A stretch of 16,153 nt of DNA from Lentimicrobiaceae bacterium (GCA_009787675.1 WQSU01000018.1:1-16153); one strand, 5' to 3'; positions 7,867 through 15,040 are shown, numbered from the stretch's first letter. Numbers and translations: made by a program. Notes: generated by a model from the letters alone, not told the origin.

Positions 7867-8760
7867 TTACTTTTCATATTCATAATAGAGCCTATCCTCA
7901 TAGATATCTCCATCTTCATAAATTTCTCTAATGATTATTTCCGTGGGAAAATTTTCTTTATTAGTAACATAGGTATATTGGAGTTTGTATGACCAACTCT
8001 CTGTATGTCCTCCTTCACTCTCAGTTTCAATTATATTAACTTCTAAAGGCATATTTTTAGAGGTAACAGGCATACCCTCTGCGAAATATTTATAAAAAGG
8101 ATTATTTACTTTAGTATCATATTTATCGAATGCAAGTTTCAAACTACCAATCCAGTCTTCATCAGTCTCTGTAAATACTTGTTCTTTAATATTTGCTCCA
8201 TTGTATGTATAAGTAATAGTATATGTGTAAACATCTGATTTTGATTTCTTTTCACTCTTTGCTAACTTTTCCATGATTGAAATCGTTTCTTTAGGAAAAA
8301 TGGAAGATAAAAATCCACCTTTCCATCCGTAATAATTATAAACGGAAACAGTTATTTTTGAAATCTTATTGCCTTTGTATTCAAAAACATAAGATTCTTC
8401 AGGTGTATTATCTCCATACAAGTCAATTCGTTTATATTTTGCTCCGTCATACGTAATTTTATAATAATAAGAATAACTCGAATATTCGCCTTCATAGCTA
8501 CCTTCCACTTTTACAACTTTGTCTTTATCATAAGTGTATCGCTCGGTACAAGTAAGTGTAATACCCCAATAATAATCAATTTTTTCCAAGAGATTTTTGT
8601 TCCATGTCCATTCTTGTTCTAAATGTTTACCTTCTTGTTCGAAAATTCTTTTAATTTTTTGTTTTGGATTAAACACTCCTTCTTTTTCACAGGAAGAGCA
8701 AGCAAAGATCATAACAAATGCCATTGCTAAGGTGGCAAATTTAAATGTGGTTTTTTTCAT
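7867..8760 (-). CDS. Predicted lipoprotein of unknown function
   Basis: This 297-residue protein is not recognised as a named family. It starts with a typical lipoprotein signal: MKKTTFKF, a hydrophobic stretch ATLAMAFVMIFA, then C21 as the likely lipidated cysteine (C24 is an alternative). The mature part is rich in Tyr, Lys and Glu. It contains many short alternating strands of the form Y-x-Y or I-x-Y-x-Y (for example YYYKITYDGAKYKRI, YVFEYKGNKISKI, YTYTITYTYNGANI), spaced about 25-40 residues apart. This pattern suggests a repetitive beta-sheet fold like the extracytoplasmic YD-like or DUF4595-type lipoproteins common in Bacteroidota, which is recall rather than proof. The residue after the cysteine is Ser. 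It starts 39 nt after the LD-carboxypeptidase stop and ends at a strong terminator, so it may be the last gene of the cluster. No promoter box is visible in the short gap. Confidence 0.75.
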   Translation of the reverse strand: MKKTTFKFATLAMAFVMIFACSSCEKEGVFNPKQKIKRIFEQEGKHLEQEWTWNKNLLEKIDYYWGITLTCTERYTYDKDKVVKVEGSYEGEYSSYSYYYKITYDGAKYKRIDLYGDNTPEESYVFEYKGNKISKITVSVYNYYGWKGGFLSSIFPKETISIMEKLAKSEKKSKSDVYTYTITYTYNGANIKEQVFTETDEDWIGSLKLAFDKYDTKVNNPFYKYFAEGMPVTSKNMPLEVNIIETESEGGHTESWSYKLQYTYVTNKENFPTEIIIREIYEDGDIYEDRLYYEYEK

Positions 8761-8799
8761 AATAAATTTTTTAAGGTTTTAAAATTGATTAAAAAAACG

Positions 8800-9699
8800 C
8801 TATTTTTCCTTCAATATTGTTTTTGTCGTTTCCACCGTCATTATATAATTCGCCCCCAATTTTATAGCTACATTAACCTCATCGTGTCCGGCGGGAAAAT
8901 TGAAAGCAATGGGAAAATCATATTCGCTGCAATGTTCATAAATAATTTGTTCGAAAGTGTTACCGAAAGCCACCTCGTTGTCTCTCATTTTGGTGAAACT
9001 TCCTACTAATAAACCGGCTAACCGCACCAGTTTGCCGGCGCGTTTTAATTGCAGCATCATTCTGTCGATATGATACAAATATTCATCCACATCCTCAATG
9101 AAAAGTATTTTGCCAACGGTGTCTATATCGGAAACAGAGCCGGAAAGGGCGTATAACAGCGACAGATTGCCTCCCACCAGCTGACCGGTGCAGGCACCGC
9201 TTCTGTTCATCAGGTGAGCATTCCACTGGTAGCATTGTCGCTCTCCGATTAGCGTTTTGTACAGTGTTTCAATGTTTTCCATATTGTTTCCATTCATAGA
9301 AACAGGCATGGCGGCATGGATGGTAGCTACATTGCAATTTTGATGCAAATGCGAATGCAACACGGTGATGTCGCTGAAGCCACAGATCCATTTTGGTTCT
9401 AAATTAAAGCCTAAAAAATCTAATTGGTCTATAATGCGAAGAGTGCCATAACCGCCGCGGGCGCAAAAAACAGCTTTTATTCTATTGTCATTCAGCATAT
9501 TTTGCAAGTCTTCAAGGCGCGCTGCATCTGCGCCGGCATATTGGTGATGCGTGGCAAAGAGATGTTTCCCCAACACCACGTAAAATCCTTTTTCCTCCCA
9601 CCAGCGAATGGCAAACTCCAATTCGTTCAGGTTCATCTTTCGTGCCGGCGCTACAATGCCTATGGCATCGCCCGTTTTTAAATAGGGTGGAAAAATCAT
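8800..9699 (-). CDS. Peptidase S66 family LD-carboxypeptidase (LdcA-like)
   Basis: Enzymes of this family remove the terminal D-alanine from murein tetrapeptides during cell-wall recycling in the cytoplasm; related S66 proteins act on microcin C-type compounds (MccF). The 299-residue length is typical. The N-terminal strand GDAIGIVAPAR (residues 10-20) and CARGGYGTLR (79-88) are family hallmarks. The nucleophile elbow is GFSD (107-110, S109). The remaining triad members are the Glu in LFIEDVDE (E202) and the His in PAGHDEVNVAIKLG (H272). All three catalytic residues are present, so the enzyme is expected to be active. Its ATG overlaps the SDR stop codon (ATGA at 9696-9699), indicating translational coupling. 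The lack of a signal peptide fits a cytosolic recycling enzyme. Confidence 0.92.
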   Translation of the reverse strand: MIFPPYLKTGDAIGIVAPARKMNLNELEFAIRWWEEKGFYVVLGKHLFATHHQYAGADAARLEDLQNMLNDNRIKAVFCARGGYGTLRIIDQLDFLGFNLEPKWICGFSDITVLHSHLHQNCNVATIHAAMPVSMNGNNMENIETLYKTLIGERQCYQWNAHLMNRSGACTGQLVGGNLSLLYALSGSVSDIDTVGKILFIEDVDEYLYHIDRMMLQLKRAGKLVRLAGLLVGSFTKMRDNEVAFGNTFEQIIYEHCSEYDFPIAFNFPAGHDEVNVAIKLGANYIMTVETTKTILKEK

Positions 9700-10541
9700 A
9701 TTGAAATATTTTTTTCGTCTAATAAGTCTTTTGTAAGTTTTTTAAGTATTTCTCTTTCATTGCTTTGTAATACACGATAAAGCACAGCAATCTGTTTTTC
9801 ATTTTTGAAATAACCGCCTGAAATAGCGCCCACTTTTTCATCCAAAGCCAAATGGATGGCAGTTTTAGCGCCATTTTTGGGAGATTTCATAAAAGGTCGC
9901 GCCAACACATCACAAACGATGTCGAAAACCCGGTTATTCATGGCGATAATTTTTGTGCCCACAATCCCCGGATCGCTGCAATTTGCCGTGATATGCCGCT
10001 CTTTCAGTTGTTCCGCCAAGTCTAACGTAAAGTAGAGCAACGCCAATTTTGAGTTGGAATAGTTTCTTACCTGCTGCACCCAAGAGTTTCTGCCGCAAGC
10101 AAAAAATTGTGGCGCAATTTTCCCGTAGCGGTAAGTAAGCGAAGTAACATTAACAATTCTTGCTCCTTCGGAAAGCAGCGGTAACAGCTTGTTTGTCAAA
10201 AAATAATGTCCAAAATAGTTGACCATGGTGGTATAGTCCCACTTGCCTTCCAAAGTTTTATCTTTTGGGTACAAAACGCCTGCATTGTTAATGAGGCGGT
10301 CAATCTGCGCATACTGTTGAGTTATCTTTTCAACAAAATTCAAAATAGAATCAGCAGAAGCTAAATCTAAGAAAAACAATGCAATATCTCCTTGTGTTTC
10401 CTTAACAATTTGTGCATGCACCTGTTTGGCTCTTTCACTTGGGTAACAAGCCATAATAACTGCAAAACCGGCTTTAGCCATCGCTTTTGTAATCTCTCTC
10501 CCCATTCCCCCATCCGCTCCGGTGATAAGTGCTGTGGTCAT
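9696..10541 (-). CDS. Short-chain dehydrogenase/reductase (SDR) oxidoreductase
   Basis: The 281-residue protein has the classical SDR pattern. The N-terminal cofactor loop is TGADGGMGRE (residues 7-16). The NNAG motif (85-88) is followed by the catalytic serine in NVTSLTYRYG (S134) and the YSNSK active site (Y161, K165). The PG motif after the active site (SDPGIVGTK) is also conserved. These enzymes use NAD(P)H to interconvert alcohols and ketones. The length and the post-catalytic CSDPG segment resemble the retinol-dehydrogenase-like branch, but the substrate cannot be predicted. The second position after the glycine loop lacks an obvious acidic NAD-specificity residue, so NADP(H) use is possible. 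The gene is translationally coupled to the downstream LD-carboxypeptidase. Upstream is a 103-nt gap carrying a heptamer tandem repeat, so it may be cotranscribed with the acyltransferase or have its own start. Confidence 0.9.
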   Translation of the reverse strand: MTTALITGADGGMGREITKAMAKAGFAVIMACYPSERAKQVHAQIVKETQGDIALFFLDLASADSILNFVEKITQQYAQIDRLINNAGVLYPKDKTLEGKWDYTTMVNYFGHYFLTNKLLPLLSEGARIVNVTSLTYRYGKIAPQFFACGRNSWVQQVRNYSNSKLALLYFTLDLAEQLKERHITANCSDPGIVGTKIIAMNNRVFDIVCDVLARPFMKSPKNGAKTAIHLALDEKVGAISGGYFKNEKQIAVLYRVLQSNEREILKKLTKDLLDEKNISI

Positions 10542-10551
10542 ATAATAGTGG

Positions 10552-10597
10552 TTAGTGATTAATGATTAGTGATTAATGATTAATGATTAGTGATTAA
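10552..10597. repeat. Heptamer tandem repeat TTARTGA, about 6.5 copies
   Basis: Six complete 7-nt units alternate between TTAGTGA and TTAATGA from 10552 to 10593, followed by a partial unit to 10597. The array sits 11 nt upstream of the SDR start codon, between it and the acyltransferase stop. It is a simple tandem repeat with no spacers, so it is not a CRISPR. Confidence 0.9.
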
Positions 10598-10644
10598 GGT
10601 TCAAGCTTTTATCCCTTTCTCCCTTTGCGCTTTCTGCTTTTCTC

Positions 10645-11199
10645 CTACTCCTTTTCCTCCAGATAAAACCGTCCCTCTCGTCTTCCTTTCATTCCGTAGT
10701 AAAATTTTTGGATTTCCTGCAGGTCTTTTTCGTAGTTTCCGGTGGGGTAGTATATGGGACCGATGCCTCCTTTTCGTTCACGGTAATCCAAATAGGCTAA
10801 ACCTATGGGGACGTTTGCTTTTTGGGCGATGTGGTAGAAGCCGCGTTTCCATGTTTCCACTCTCTTGCGCGTGCCTTCTGGCGAGATGAGAAAAATAAGT
10901 TCTTCTTTTTCTCTAATATGTTGGGCTATTTTTTCTGTTAAATTTTTGGTATTTTTTCTATCTACGGGGTATCCGCCAATATAGGTTAAGAAGTTTCCCA
11001 ACGGAAAAAAGAAGAGTTCTTTCTTGACAAGGATAGTGGTTTTAACACCCATGGCGGTTAATGCAATCTTTCCTACTGCAAAATCTGTCCAACTTGTATG
11101 CGGCGCAAACACCAAAACATACTTTTTTTCTTTAGGGATATTTAACATATCTACTTTATAATGAAACAGTTTTAAAAAGCACAAACAGATTTTCTTCAT
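10645..11199 (-). CDS. PlsC-like acyltransferase (lysophospholipid/1-acylglycerol-phosphate type)
   Basis: The protein belongs to the glycerolipid acyltransferase superfamily, which transfers acyl chains to lysophosphatidate or related lipids at the inner membrane. The catalytic HX4D motif is HTSWTD, and the acceptor-binding block is SPEGTRKR. The intervening VDRKN segment corresponds to the family's third block. At 184 residues it is shorter than typical PlsC (about 240) and resembles the short Bacteroidota acyltransferases of uncertain substrate, including possible lyso-ornithine-lipid or aminolipid enzymes. The start is set at the ATG at 11197-11199, which gives MKKICLC and is preceded by purine-rich AAAGGAAGA. 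The open frame continues upstream only to a TTG at 11220. A partly hydrophobic N-terminus could anchor the protein at the membrane. It is first in the minus-strand cluster and probably follows its own promoter in the AT-rich region 11200-11280, where no perfect -7 box is seen. Confidence 0.85.
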   Translation of the reverse strand: MKKICLCFLKLFHYKVDMLNIPKEKKYVLVFAPHTSWTDFAVGKIALTAMGVKTTILVKKELFFFPLGNFLTYIGGYPVDRKNTKNLTEKIAQHIREKEELIFLISPEGTRKRVETWKRGFYHIAQKANVPIGLAYLDYRERKGGIGPIYYPTGNYEKDLQEIQKFYYGMKGRREGRFYLEEKE

Positions 11200-11283
11200 T
11201 CTTCCTTTGTAGGTGTGCAAAAAAACAATTTTTAATGAATTTTGAGAAACTTTTTTTTTTTTTCACTCTTTCATAAAAAATAT

Positions 11284-11291
11284 TATTTTTG
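11284..11291 (+). promoter_or_regulatory. Promoter box in front of the tRNA-Arg remnant
   Basis: TATTTTTG matches TAnnTTTG perfectly and ends 12 nt before the first base of the tRNA, the usual distance for a tRNA promoter in this phylum. It shows that the decayed tRNA once had, and may still have, a working promoter. Confidence 0.5.
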
Positions 11292-11303
11292 CTGTTCCGA
11301 AGC

Positions 11304-11376
11304 GGTTCCGTAGCTCAACTGAATAGAGTATCTGACTACGGATCAGAAGGTTACAGGTTTTAATCCTTATACAAAA
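11304..11376 (+). pseudogene. Degenerate tRNA-Arg (anticodon ACG)
   Basis: The 5' two thirds fold as a tRNA: acceptor strand GGTTCCG, D stem GCTC/GAGT, anticodon stem TCTGA/TCAGA with loop CTACGGA, giving anticodon ACG at 11338-11340 (Arg). The rest is decayed. The D loop (AACTGAATA) has lost its GG pair. The T loop is TTTTAAT instead of TTCGAAT. The T stem ACAGG faces CCTTA with two mismatches. The 3' acceptor strand (TACAAAA) no longer pairs with GGTTCCG. A functional tRNA is therefore unlikely. A promoter box lies upstream and a terminator downstream. GTTCCG also occurs at 11294-11299, so the 5' end may be partly duplicated. The remnant probably marks a former integration site for the neighbouring integrase. 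Confidence 0.65.
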
Positions 11377-11387
11377 ACATATAAATT

Positions 11388-11422
11388 AAGCACTTACGAG
11401 CAAATTAGGCAAGTGCTTTTTT
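11388..11422 (+). terminator. Intrinsic terminator after the tRNA remnant
   Basis: AAGCACTT (11388-11395) and AAGTGCTT (11411-11418) form a perfect 8-bp stem around a 15-nt loop and are followed by a T-run. It lies 11 nt past the tRNA remnant on the same strand. Confidence 0.7.
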
Positions 11423-11481
11423 CGTTTTTAGGTGGTTTTTTGCATAGTTTTACAACGATTTTTAACAATTTTGCTTGCTTT

Positions 11482-11502
11482 GTTTAAACCAATGTTTAAA
11501 CC
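11482..11502. repeat. Twin GTTTAAACC direct repeats before the integrase fragment
   Basis: GTTTAAACC occurs at 11482-11490 and 11494-11502, with a 12-nt period. Each copy contains the 8-nt palindrome GTTTAAAC. They end 9 nt before the integrase start codon. The position suggests integrase arm-type binding sites or an operator, which is an inference. Confidence 0.6.
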
Positions 11503-11511
11503 GAAAAGACA

Positions 11512-11705
11512 ATGAATACTACCATTGAATCAGTCCTTTACAGGTCTAAAACATTGAGAAATGGCGAACATCCTATAATGTTACGCCTTACAAAGAACAG
11601 AAAATTAAAGTACATCAGTTTGCTCATCTCGCTAAATGCAGACTACTGGTACTTTACAAAGAAAAATGATTTTGATGTTGATCTATTGAAAAAAATAGTT
11701 GAAAT
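11512..11705 (+). pseudogene. Tyrosine integrase, N-terminal arm-binding domain fragment
   Basis: The first ~60 codons encode MNTTIESVLYRSKTLRNG, then EHPIMLRLTKNRKLKYISLL and LNADYWYFTKKNDFD. This matches the pattern of the N-terminal arm-DNA-binding domain of Bacteroidota tyrosine integrases: a short strand, K-x-LR-x-G-x-x-PI-x-LRLT, then an ISL strand and the W/Y-containing turn. Complete enzymes are about 400 residues and carry the core-binding and R-H-R-Y catalytic domains. All of that is missing. Family resemblance ends near 11700; the open frame continues to 12033 only because it runs antisense through the restriction endonuclease gene. The integrase is therefore broken. It stands 135 nt from a decayed tRNA-Arg, as expected for an element that integrated into a tRNA gene. 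The breakpoint coincides with the attC-like half-site at 11711-11745. Confidence 0.75.
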
Positions 11706-11710
11706 ATGGG

Positions 11711-11745
11711 GTTGTGCAACGGCTACGCGGGTTAGCGGCAATGCA
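11711..11745. other. attC-like half-site at the integrase breakpoint
   Basis: This GC-richer stretch contains GTTGTGCAAC, then GGCTACGCGGGTTAGCGGCA, directly after integrase homology ends and 6 nt before the endonuclease stop codon. On the minus strand it reads as a gene stop followed by GCCGCTAACCCGCG, the same layout as the element at 15369-15498. GTTAGC-x-G-xx-ATGC is shared by both. Only one arm is present. The assignment as a recombination half-site is inference. Confidence 0.35.
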
Positions 11746-11751
11746 TTTTGT

Positions 11752-12690
11752 TCAATCGTATCTCGGTCCAATAAATCTGTCGCCATTAAAGTGTATCATG
11801 TGGGCTGGATTGTCTGCAATCCACACTTCTGTTTCCCATGCAATATCCACAATGTGTTTTTTAAATTCGGATTTGTCTGGGAAAGCAGTTACATAAATTC
11901 TGCCAACTTTGGATTCCTTCAGAAAGTCTTCCAACTCAAGCATTCGTTTCGGAGAAACAGGACCGTGGGAAGTAACAACCTCAATCAAAAACAACCATTC
12001 TCTTTCTTCGTCGTAAATAACTACATCGGGTAATTTACTGTGTTCCGTAATGGGTATGCCGATTCTTTCAAGCCCTTTTTTGTCAATATGCAAATCTTTA
12101 TTGGCAGTGTCGCCTAAATACAACACTTTTGCTCCGCCTGCAAAACGTGGCGCAAATTGTTCTATTACGGCGGCTTGTACTTCGTTGTGTTTCCCTGCCG
12201 ATAATTTTAATTCTTTCCCTTCAAGGGTAACAGGAATCAAACCCATTGTCCGTTCCTTTTCGTAGGCTTGTGTCAATGTTCCGATTTTTGACACGAATGT
12301 TTTAACCGATGGGTTCCATTTTCTTGTTTTGAAAGTTTTGACAACGGAAAGAGCCTCATTAGAAATAGCATAGTGTGCTCTTGGACTGTTTACAGGCAAA
12401 TCAGGTTCGTCAGGGTTGTAATCTGCAATTCGTCCCTGCACAAATTGATGCAATACTTGTCGCCTGAAAGTTTCTCGTGTGTTTGGGGCATAAGGTTTTT
12501 CATAGTTTTCGGCAACAAACGACATAATTCCTTTTGTTACACCTAAACTTTGGCGACTTGCTTTTGCCCAATTTTCAGACTCTTTTATATTGCATAATGC
12601 AAGTAGTGTTAATGCCGACATTTCGTTTTGTTGAGCGGAGGGCAACCCTAACGCTTTCAAGATTTCTTGTGCTTCTTCAATTTTGCTCAT
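11752..12690 (-). CDS. Type II restriction endonuclease, BsuBI/PstI family
   Basis: The 312-residue protein matches the BsuBI/PstI endonuclease family, whose members cut CTGCAG. An N-terminal helical DNA-recognition region (about 1-150) precedes the catalytic C-terminal domain. Key stretches are LPDVVIYDEEREWLFLIE (220-237), VVTSHGPVSPKRMLELE (238-254), VTAFPD (267-272) and IAWETEVWIADNPAHMIHFN (283-302). All of these are family hallmarks. PD221-222 and E237 fit a PD-(D/E)xK-type site. The length is in the family range (PstI 326, BsuBI 316). Its start overlaps the end of the methyltransferase gene by 14 nt, so the two are translationally linked. Cleavage specificity is inferred from family membership. 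The gene ends 6 nt from a half-site abutting the integrase breakpoint, so the R-M module was probably joined here. Confidence 0.92.
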   Translation of the reverse strand: MSKIEEAQEILKALGLPSAQQNEMSALTLLALCNIKESENWAKASRQSLGVTKGIMSFVAENYEKPYAPNTRETFRRQVLHQFVQGRIADYNPDEPDLPVNSPRAHYAISNEALSVVKTFKTRKWNPSVKTFVSKIGTLTQAYEKERTMGLIPVTLEGKELKLSAGKHNEVQAAVIEQFAPRFAGGAKVLYLGDTANKDLHIDKKGLERIGIPITEHSKLPDVVIYDEEREWLFLIEVVTSHGPVSPKRMLELEDFLKESKVGRIYVTAFPDKSEFKKHIVDIAWETEVWIADNPAHMIHFNGDRFIGPRYD

Positions 12691-14272
12691 TATTGTAAAG
12701 TTTATTTAATTCAAAAAAATCGTCAATAACCTTGCTTACATTTTCCATTGAAAAATTATTAAGTAAAATTAATTTTTTGCCTATTCCTTTTATGGTTTCC
12801 AAAGGCGGCAACGGCATGGCGCGAAGTTCTGTTGCGCTTACATTCACATTGCCGTTGAATGTTCGGAAATAAGTATCAAAAAGATTACTGTTTAAAAGCG
12901 CTGCAATTCCCATTACTTCTGTTCTACTTAAATGACCTTTTGGGCGATAAATATAATTCAATTTGTTTTCAATACCCACATAGCGAGATGTTCCGGGTAA
13001 TGAAAAATAAGGTGCAGCAATCAACCTGCTTTTATCACCTTTGGCACTAAATCGCCTAAGAAAAATATAATTTCTATTTGGAATGAGATACGATTGGGTT
13101 TGTTCACAAATTTGAATATATTGACCTTTATTGGGTTTCTGTACCGGATAATTTACCTCCATTTTAGTTACATTATGAAGCCAATACAGAGATACAGATT
13201 CTTCTTCGGGTGTTCCTTTAATGCAATCTTCCATTCTGAAAGCAACAACAGGTCCCGTTGATATTTGTATATTATATTGATTCAAACTCCCATTCCAACT
13301 TTTAAACAAATCAATAATAGCCTCTTCCTTTGAATTTGTGGGTAGATGAATTATTTTTTCTTTTGATTTTAAATCAATTAAATCTTTTTGTAAATATGTT
13401 TTCTGTTTGGATTGTTCAATATCTTGTAATCCGTTACACGTTGAAACAATCATTTGAGGTTCATTCGCTTTACTGTTTTTAGGCTTAGCTTTAAGTATCA
13501 ATGTTTCCTGTAAAACGTTATCTCTTGAAAAAGTATCTTTTCTGGAATCGAACAAATGGATAAAATCTATTTGCACATAATTGAAAAAATAATTTCGGAA
13601 TGAATTAAAATACCGTCCCGATGTGAAACTACGAGGAACAATAAAAATCATTTCGCCATCTTCCTTCAACATGCGAGCGGCAATAGCAAGAAATATTGAA
13701 TAGATATTGGGCTGTCCGTCAATAATGATTTGCGCTGCTTTTACTCTACAATCTTCTTTTGGCAACTTGAAATAAGGCGGATTAGAAATAATGAAATCAA
13801 AATCTTGTTTTTCATCCGAAAAATTAAGACTTGGCGGATTAAGGCAGTCGTAATGTTCCATGATAAAATCGTGAACACAAATGATATGGTTAAACGAAAT
13901 ACCTTTTTTAGAAAGCCAATCTTTCAAGTATGACAATGATTTTTCAGACAAAGAAATTAAATTGGAGTCTGTCTCATAAGCCACTAAATTGATGATTTCA
14001 ACAGCTGGGTTTTTCTCAACAAGATTTTCAACTAATCCGCAAGTCAATATCGCCGTTCCACAACCGGGGTCTAAAATATCTATTTGCGTTTTATTTGTTG
14101 AAACTAAACTGCCCATAAATTGAGCAATTGCTTGGGGCGTAAAGAATTGTCCGTTGTCTTTTTTGAAAGTTTGTGATACGGTTTGGGTATAAGCCGCACC
14201 CAACCTGTCAGCGTAAATGCTGGGTTGTTCGTTTTTTGTGGGGCTTATATGTTTTGTATCATTAATTTTCAT
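12677..14272 (-). CDS. N6-adenine DNA methyltransferase, PstI/BsuBI-type
   Basis: The 531-residue enzyme methylates adenine and is the partner of the overlapping endonuclease. Motif X, GQFFTPQAIAQFM (41-53), is followed by the AdoMet-binding motif I ILDPGCGTAIL (66-76) and catalytic motif IV NPPY (164-167). The motif order (X-I-IV, with target recognition in the C-terminal part) is the gamma class used by M.PstI and M.BsuBI. The C-terminal part has a conserved block around FLRRFSAKGDKSRLIAAPY and a late NLFDTYFRTFNGNVNVSATEL segment, seen in the Eco57I/PstI-like target domains. M.PstI and M.BsuBI are about 500 residues, so the size is right. The predicted target is CTGCAG, methylating the A, which is inferred. 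The start ATG lies 9 nt after the membrane-protein stop codon. Confidence 0.9.
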   Translation of the reverse strand: MKINDTKHISPTKNEQPSIYADRLGAAYTQTVSQTFKKDNGQFFTPQAIAQFMGSLVSTNKTQIDILDPGCGTAILTCGLVENLVEKNPAVEIINLVAYETDSNLISLSEKSLSYLKDWLSKKGISFNHIICVHDFIMEHYDCLNPPSLNFSDEKQDFDFIISNPPYFKLPKEDCRVKAAQIIIDGQPNIYSIFLAIAARMLKEDGEMIFIVPRSFTSGRYFNSFRNYFFNYVQIDFIHLFDSRKDTFSRDNVLQETLILKAKPKNSKANEPQMIVSTCNGLQDIEQSKQKTYLQKDLIDLKSKEKIIHLPTNSKEEAIIDLFKSWNGSLNQYNIQISTGPVVAFRMEDCIKGTPEEESVSLYWLHNVTKMEVNYPVQKPNKGQYIQICEQTQSYLIPNRNYIFLRRFSAKGDKSRLIAAPYFSLPGTSRYVGIENKLNYIYRPKGHLSRTEVMGIAALLNSNLFDTYFRTFNGNVNVSATELRAMPLPPLETIKGIGKKLILLNNFSMENVSKVIDDFFELNKLYNNEQN

Positions 14273-14281
14273 AAGACAAAA

Positions 14282-15040
14282 TTAAAACATCCATAATATT
14301 GGACAAAATAGAATTATCAGAAAAAATAACCAAAGTGCCAAAGTTAAAATTTTCTGCCCCTTTGATGCTGTTTTTACTTGATCAGGTATTGTAAAAATAG
14401 CAGCAATAAACAAAAACACCATTACAACCACAATTATCCATTTCAAAGTGTTTGCTATGCCTTTTGGAAAATATTCAATCAGGTTTTTATTTTCGTTTTC
14501 GTTTATTTTTTCTGCTGAATAAACAGAGTATGTAATTTTAGAATCCTTTATTTCTCTGTCATTAATTATTAAATCTGGAGAATTGTTTCCGTCTGTAAGT
14601 GTTGTTATTTCAACATATTCTTCAGGCTTCCATTGTATAATACCCAATTTTAATGGTTCAGCTATCCATGCTTCATTATTTTCATTTGTAATAATAACCG
14701 ATAAAAGCTTTTCGCAGCTTTTAATAAGGAATGGAATATACAAATCTCTGATTGATTGCTCGGGAAATCCTTTCCCGTAGATAGTTTTTTTACCAACATT
14801 TCTTATCACAAAAGTAGTTCTCCATAAGTTTTTTACTTCAATAGAATCATTATACATATAACTTGAGGTAAGACCTTCAACATTCAACGGATTTGTTAAT
14901 AAGATTTCACTAACTTTTTCAACATTGAGAATTGTACTTTTCTCTCTATTTAAATACCAACTTATACCTATCGTTACAACTATAGCAATTACTCCTATAA
15001 AAGCGCTTGTTCTATTCCATATTAGATTCTTGTCAGCCAT
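14282..15040 (-). CDS. Three-helix membrane protein of unknown function inside the R-M operon
   Basis: This 252-residue protein is not recognised. It has one N-terminal membrane helix (about 13-30, AFIGVIAIVVTIGISWYL), a soluble region of about 170 residues and two C-terminal helices (about 206-224 and 234-251). The soluble part contains short strands (for example TTFVIRNVGKKTIYGKGF and SDLIINDREI-type segments) and no evident catalytic motif. With a single N-terminal helix the soluble domain could face the periplasm or the cytosol; charge distribution does not settle this. The gene lies 7 nt after the regulator's stop codon and 9 nt before the methyltransferase, so all four genes likely form one transcript. 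Membrane proteins are not part of ordinary type II R-M systems. It may be an accessory defence effector, an anti-phage membrane sensor or unrelated cargo; none of these can be shown from the sequence. Confidence 0.8.
   Translation of the reverse strand: MADKNLIWNRTSAFIGVIAIVVTIGISWYLNREKSTILNVEKVSEILLTNPLNVEGLTSSYMYNDSIEVKNLWRTTFVIRNVGKKTIYGKGFPEQSIRDLYIPFLIKSCEKLLSVIITNENNEAWIAEPLKLGIIQWKPEEYVEITTLTDGNNSPDLIINDREIKDSKITYSVYSAEKINENENKNLIEYFPKGIANTLKWIIVVVMVFLFIAAIFTIPDQVKTASKGQKILTLALWLFFLIILFCPILWMF

Noticed and set aside
10552..10597. A CRISPR array
   Set aside because: The units are 7 nt with no spacers and no cas genes nearby; it is a simple tandem repeat.
10717..10722. CTGCAG site as evidence about the R-M system
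   Set aside because: This PstI site lies in the acyltransferase gene and none was noticed in the island, but reading by eye is not a reliable count and one site is uninformative.
11200..11220. TTG start for the acyltransferase
   Set aside because: An ATG seven codons downstream has a purine-rich sequence before it and gives the ordinary MKKI N-terminus.
11304..11376. A functional tRNA-Arg gene
   Set aside because: The T loop and acceptor 3' strand are destroyed and the D-loop GG is lost; only the 5' half and anticodon arm are intact.
11512..12033. A single 173-residue plus-strand protein starting at the integrase ATG
   Set aside because: Only the first ~60 residues look like an integrase. 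From 11752 on the frame is antisense to a well-supported restriction endonuclease gene, so the remainder is an accidental fusion.
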